Shown piece by piece: positions 7,483-9,602 of a stretch of 9,602 nt of DNA. A program made the translations under genes and the position numbers. Source of the stretch: Candidatus Thiodiazotropha taylori (lineage in GTDB: Bacteria > Pseudomonadota > Gammaproteobacteria > Chromatiales > Chromatiaceae); the NCBI GenBank assembly GCA_019100305.1, contig JAHRHW010000150.1, positions 1-9,602 of the forward strand, written 5' to 3'. Within the stretch, counting starts at the first letter, position 1; each line of letters begins with the position of its first letter. The notes beneath the pieces are model-generated. The model had not been told where the DNA came from, ran no database searches, and was given only the letters and a program-made list of their open reading frames with translations.

Positions 7483-7645
7483 GGATCAGAATGGGTAGCC
7501 AATCGACGGTTTTAGCGGAATAAGCCTGCCATCGCTTCCATTTCAATGCCATTGGTGCAACCGACGCACGAATTAGACTGGTGTTAACAACCCCTGACTG
7601 GGCCTGTTTGATCTGAGCGACTGCCGGCGTTACAGCTTTCCACAG

Positions 7646-7673
7646 TAAAGGATCAATGCAGGTTGGCCGATAG
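7646..7673 (+). promoter_or_regulatory. Sigma-28 (FliA) promoter for motY
   Basis: TAAA (7646-7649) and GCCGATAG (7666-7673) are separated by 16 bases. The flagellar sigma-28 consensus is TAAA, 15-16 bases, GCCGATAA, so only the last base of the -10 differs. Transcription would start near 7680, leaving a leader of about 57 bases before motY. The rest of the 7483-7736 spacer shows nothing I can name, including no clear terminator for the hemerythrin operon. Confidence 0.7.
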
Positions 7674-7736
7674 GTTACTCAAATAGCGGATTATGTTGAT
7701 CGGCGGTTTTCTATACATTTCTAGGTTGGTCGGGCG

Positions 7737-8648
7737 ATGTTGGCTTCTCTGCAATCAAAAGGACGGGGATTAGTTTTACTAGGTATCTTGCTGATGCTTG
7801 GCAGGCCCGATTTGGCCCTGTCTGGCGCCATGCCATTGGAATCGCAGATCTATATGGCAGGCCTGCATGAATCAGAATGGGTATTTGCCGGCTCCGATAT
7901 CAGCTGCGAACTGCGCCACAAAGTACCTCAGTTCGGTCAGGCCATCTTCCGCCGTATTGCCGGTGACGATTTGTTTTTTCGAATCAACAGTTTCCAGCCG
8001 ATTCCCGAAAAACTGGAAGGGACTTTGAGAGAGGTCTCCCCCGCCTGGGAGCACCACCTACCGGATGATCTGCAACAGCATCTGGTGATCCACACAGGGA
8101 TGCGGCCTATCCGATTGGGACGCAAACCGGCCGGTTGGTTGTTGACCTCGCTCTCCAAGGGGCAGGTCGGCAGTTTTGACTTTCTCGATTGGGATGACAG
8201 TCGCAGGCAGGTGCATGTGCGTCTGTCACCGGTGAAATTTCAGAAACCCTATCGGCAGTTTAAACAGTGTCTCAGCAAACTCTCCACAGAGGGCTTCGAG
8301 ACGTTGAAGGAGTCAACCGTACTGTTTGCCCTGGATGTACACGATCTGAACAAAAAGGCGAAACAGCGGCTGGATCACCTGGTTAAATATATCCTGGCGG
8401 ACGAAAAACTGGTGGGTATCACGGTAGCCGGCCATGCGGATGATCAGGGGACTCGCCGATACAATAAAAAGCTTTCTGCTAGAAGGGCAGCGACAGTCTC
8501 CAACTATCTGGTTTCAAAAGGTGTCGATGCGGGCATAATCCGCAAACGTCACTATGGTGAATCCAGGCCGGCGATCCCGAAACGGAGTGAACGGGCGAGG
8601 GCAGCCAATAGGCGGGCAAAGATCAGTCTCAGCCGTGGTGACCGGTAA
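7737..8648 (+). CDS. motY: Flagellar motor protein MotY (T-ring, OmpA-like)
   Basis: Exported protein of 303 residues. A signal peptide is present (hydrophobic core about 11-21, likely cleavage near residue 31 after ALSGA). Residues about 36-185 match the MotY N-terminal domain: SEW at 46-48, CELRHKVPQFG at 57-67, and a paired Cys57 and Cys178 fitting the disulfide known for MotY. Residues about 195-300 form an OmpA-like peptidoglycan-binding domain with GHADDQG (232-238), LSARR (246-250) and NRR (291-293). In Vibrio, MotY with MotX forms the T ring that holds sodium-driven stators, so this suggests a Vibrio- or Pseudomonas-type motor. The flagellar promoter upstream supports the call. It is a single-gene unit. 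The ribosome-binding site is weak. Confidence 0.9.
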   Translation: MLASLQSKGRGLVLLGILLMLGRPDLALSGAMPLESQIYMAGLHESEWVFAGSDISCELRHKVPQFGQAIFRRIAGDDLFFRINSFQPIPEKLEGTLREVSPAWEHHLPDDLQQHLVIHTGMRPIRLGRKPAGWLLTSLSKGQVGSFDFLDWDDSRRQVHVRLSPVKFQKPYRQFKQCLSKLSTEGFETLKESTVLFALDVHDLNKKAKQRLDHLVKYILADEKLVGITVAGHADDQGTRRYNKKLSARRAATVSNYLVSKGVDAGIIRKRHYGESRPAIPKRSERARAANRRAKISLSRGDR

Positions 8649-8750
8649 TTCGCGTAGTCTGATCATTCAACCTTGCTTATTTTCAGGTTAAATAAAGCCA
8701 AATCAGTGCCGCGTAGCTTTGGTAATGCTTCTTGACTAGAATCAGGTCTA

Positions 8751-8775
8751 AGGCCAGTTGATACGAATCCAATCA
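8751..8775 (-). repeat. Dispersed repeat end, copy C (inverted)
   Basis: On the minus strand it reads ATTGGATTCGT followed by ATCAACTGGCCT, the left end of the MITE-like element. Its inner side (8776-8788) also resembles copy A, sharing GCAAC and AGGGC with a 4-base insertion. Confidence 0.55.
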
Positions 8776-8879
8776 GCCCTCAGGGTTGCATCTTAAATGG
8801 CATTGCGCAGCAATGTTTGCCGCCCAACTAACATAGCCAAACATCTATAGTCGCGTTTTGACTTGCACATTTTCAGGGT

Positions 8880-8913
8880 CAGCAGGGTCGATTGGATTCG
8901 TTTTGACAGGCCC
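8880..8913 (+). repeat. Dispersed repeat end, copy B
   Basis: ATTGGATTCGT followed by TTTGACAGGCCC, matching copy A (215-248) at 28 of 34 positions. It forms the right end of the MITE-like element. Confidence 0.6.
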
Positions 8914-8914
8914 A

Positions 8915-8926
8915 AACAAGCTTGTT
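8915..8926. promoter_or_regulatory. 12-bp palindrome upstream of phaB-like gene
   Basis: AACAAGCTTGTT is a perfect palindrome 110 bases before the phaB-like start and directly beyond the repeat end. TTGTT-ca-AACAA overlaps it (8922-8933). It could be an operator, but nothing ties it to a known regulator. Confidence 0.3.
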
Positions 8927-9023
8927 CAAACAATAATTAGCCTGATGAGGGGAGTTTTGATACTTCCGGCACAGCATGTGCAGGGTGACCTATATATCTG
9001 AACAACGATAATCACAAAACTTG

Positions 9024-9028
9024 AGGAG
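9024..9028 (+). promoter_or_regulatory. Ribosome-binding site of phaB-like gene
   Basis: AGGAG, 8 bases before the ATG at 9037, supports that start. Confidence 0.7.
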
Positions 9029-9036
9029 ACAGACTT

Positions 9037-9602
9037 ATGGCACGTGTTGCACTCGTGACTGGTGGTACCCGGGGTATTGGTGAGGCGATCAGCCTGGCAC
9101 TGAAAGAGGCTGGTTATACGGTGGCTGCAAATTATGGGGGTAATGATCAGGCGGCAGAGGCCTTCACCCAGAAAACCGGTATTCAGGCCTATAAGTTTGA
9201 TGTCAGTGACTATGAGGCGGTCGCCGCAGGGATTCGCAAGATTGAAGAAGAACTCGGGCCAATTGATGTGCTGATCAATAATGCGGGCATCACCCGTGAT
9301 TCAACCATGCATAAAATGTCCTTTGAAAACTGGGACAGGGTAATACAGACTAACTTGGCCTCCTGCTTCAATACCTGCCATGCGGTGATCAACGGTATGC
9401 GTGAAAGAGGCTTCGGACGTATTGTCAACGTGGGTTCAGTGAACGGACAGGCGGGACAATACGGTCAGGTGAACTATGCTGCAGCCAAATCCGGTATTCA
9501 TGGTTTTACCAAGGCTCTGGCCAAAGAGGGGGCCGCCAAAGGCATCACCGTCAATGCGGTGGCGCCCGGTTACGTCTCAACCGATATGGTCAGGGCTGTG
9601 CC
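9037..9602 (+). CDS. phaB: Acetoacetyl-CoA reductase PhaB-like SDR, 3' end missing
   Basis: The first 188 codons of a short-chain dehydrogenase/reductase; the window ends before the stop (full proteins are near 245 residues). Visible features are the cofactor motif TGGTRGIG (8-15), NNAG (81-84) and the catalytic set Asn106, Ser134, Tyr147 and Lys151. The segment SVNGQAGQYGQVNY (134-147) closely follows the pattern of PhaB from polyhydroxybutyrate producers and differs from typical FabG. PhaB reduces acetoacetyl-CoA to (R)-3-hydroxybutyryl-CoA with NADPH, feeding PHB synthase in the cytoplasm. The strong ribosome-binding site and long upstream region suggest its own promoter. A FabG-type role cannot be fully excluded. 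No other pha gene lies within the window. Confidence 0.88.
   Translation, partial: MARVALVTGGTRGIGEAISLALKEAGYTVAANYGGNDQAAEAFTQKTGIQAYKFDVSDYEAVAAGIRKIEEELGPIDVLINNAGITRDSTMHKMSFENWDRVIQTNLASCFNTCHAVINGMRERGFGRIVNVGSVNGQAGQYGQVNYAAAKSGIHGFTKALAKEGAAKGITVNAVAPGYVSTDMVRAV

Larger units (their letters stand above)
8751..8913. mobile_element. MITE-like element with imperfect inverted ends
   Basis: About 160 bases bounded by related sequences in opposite orientation. ACGAATCCAAT (8763-8773) and ATTGGATTCGT (8891-8901) are exact inverted copies, and matching continues outward to GGCC at both ends, with 18 of 22 positions agreeing over 8752-8773 and 8891-8912. A perfect hairpin, CATTGC-GCA-GCAATG, lies inside (8801-8815). 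It has no coding capacity. I see no clear target-site duplication, and no matching transposase is present, so mobility is inferred from architecture and from the third copy of the end at 204-249. Confidence 0.5.
8649..9036. other. Intergenic region between motY and phaB-like gene
   Basis: A 388-base stretch with no credible gene. A weak AACCT/AGGTT stem after motY (8669-8689) lacks a T-run and is not a convincing terminator. The middle is a small MITE-like repeat element. The last 120 bases hold a 12-bp palindrome and should contain the phaB promoter, which I cannot place firmly. Confidence 0.6.

Noticed and set aside
7575..7609. Possible fourth copy of the dispersed repeat (GTGTTAACA and GGGCCTGT)
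   Set aside because: The shared words are only 8-9 bases, in inconsistent arrangement, and lack the ATTGGATTCGT core.
8991..8996. TATATA as a -10 box for the phaB-like gene
   Set aside because: Nothing resembling a -35 at acceptable spacing; TTGATA upstream is about 28 bases away.

Overview
The window looks like chromosome from a motile, polyhydroxyalkanoate-making gammaproteobacterium. The protein set (CbrA-type sensor kinase, CheV, MotY, PhaB-like reductase, dual-RCK channel with hemerythrin) would fit a Chromatiales or sulfur-oxidiser-like relative. That placement is inferred from gene content only; no marker gene is present.

Left part, minus strand. Bases 1-249 hold no convincing gene. 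They contain an unusually dense set of inverted repeats, whose last segment runs into the stop codon of a 982-residue sensor kinase (248-3196). The kinase has an SLC5/PutP-like transporter domain, a probable STAC segment, a PAS domain and a HisKA/HATPase core, and strongly resembles CbrA. A 63-residue two-helix membrane protein (3186-3377) precedes it and overlaps it by 11 bp, as the small cbrX gene does in Pseudomonas. No CbrB-type regulator follows within the window. A 21-bp palindrome lies just upstream of this pair. Upstream of that is a complete cheV (3498-4460) with a hairpin terminator candidate after its stop.

Middle, plus strand. After a 360-base divergent intergenic region containing three back-to-back hairpins, a tight three-gene operon runs from 4829 to 7482. 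It encodes a small four-helix membrane protein (DUF6394-like), a two-helix potassium-channel-type protein with two RCK/TrkA-N nucleotide-binding domains, and a hemerythrin-domain protein whose ATG overlaps the channel stop codon. The layout suggests cation flux regulated by nucleotide and by oxygen or nitric oxide state. It is the most interesting functional unit here.

Right part, plus strand. motY (7737-8648) encodes an outer-membrane-associated flagellar motor protein and has a good sigma-28 promoter match upstream. A 388-base intergenic stretch follows, containing a small MITE-like element whose inverted ends are related to the repeat at the left edge of the window. The window ends inside a phaB-like acetoacetyl-CoA reductase gene (9037 onward, 3' end missing).
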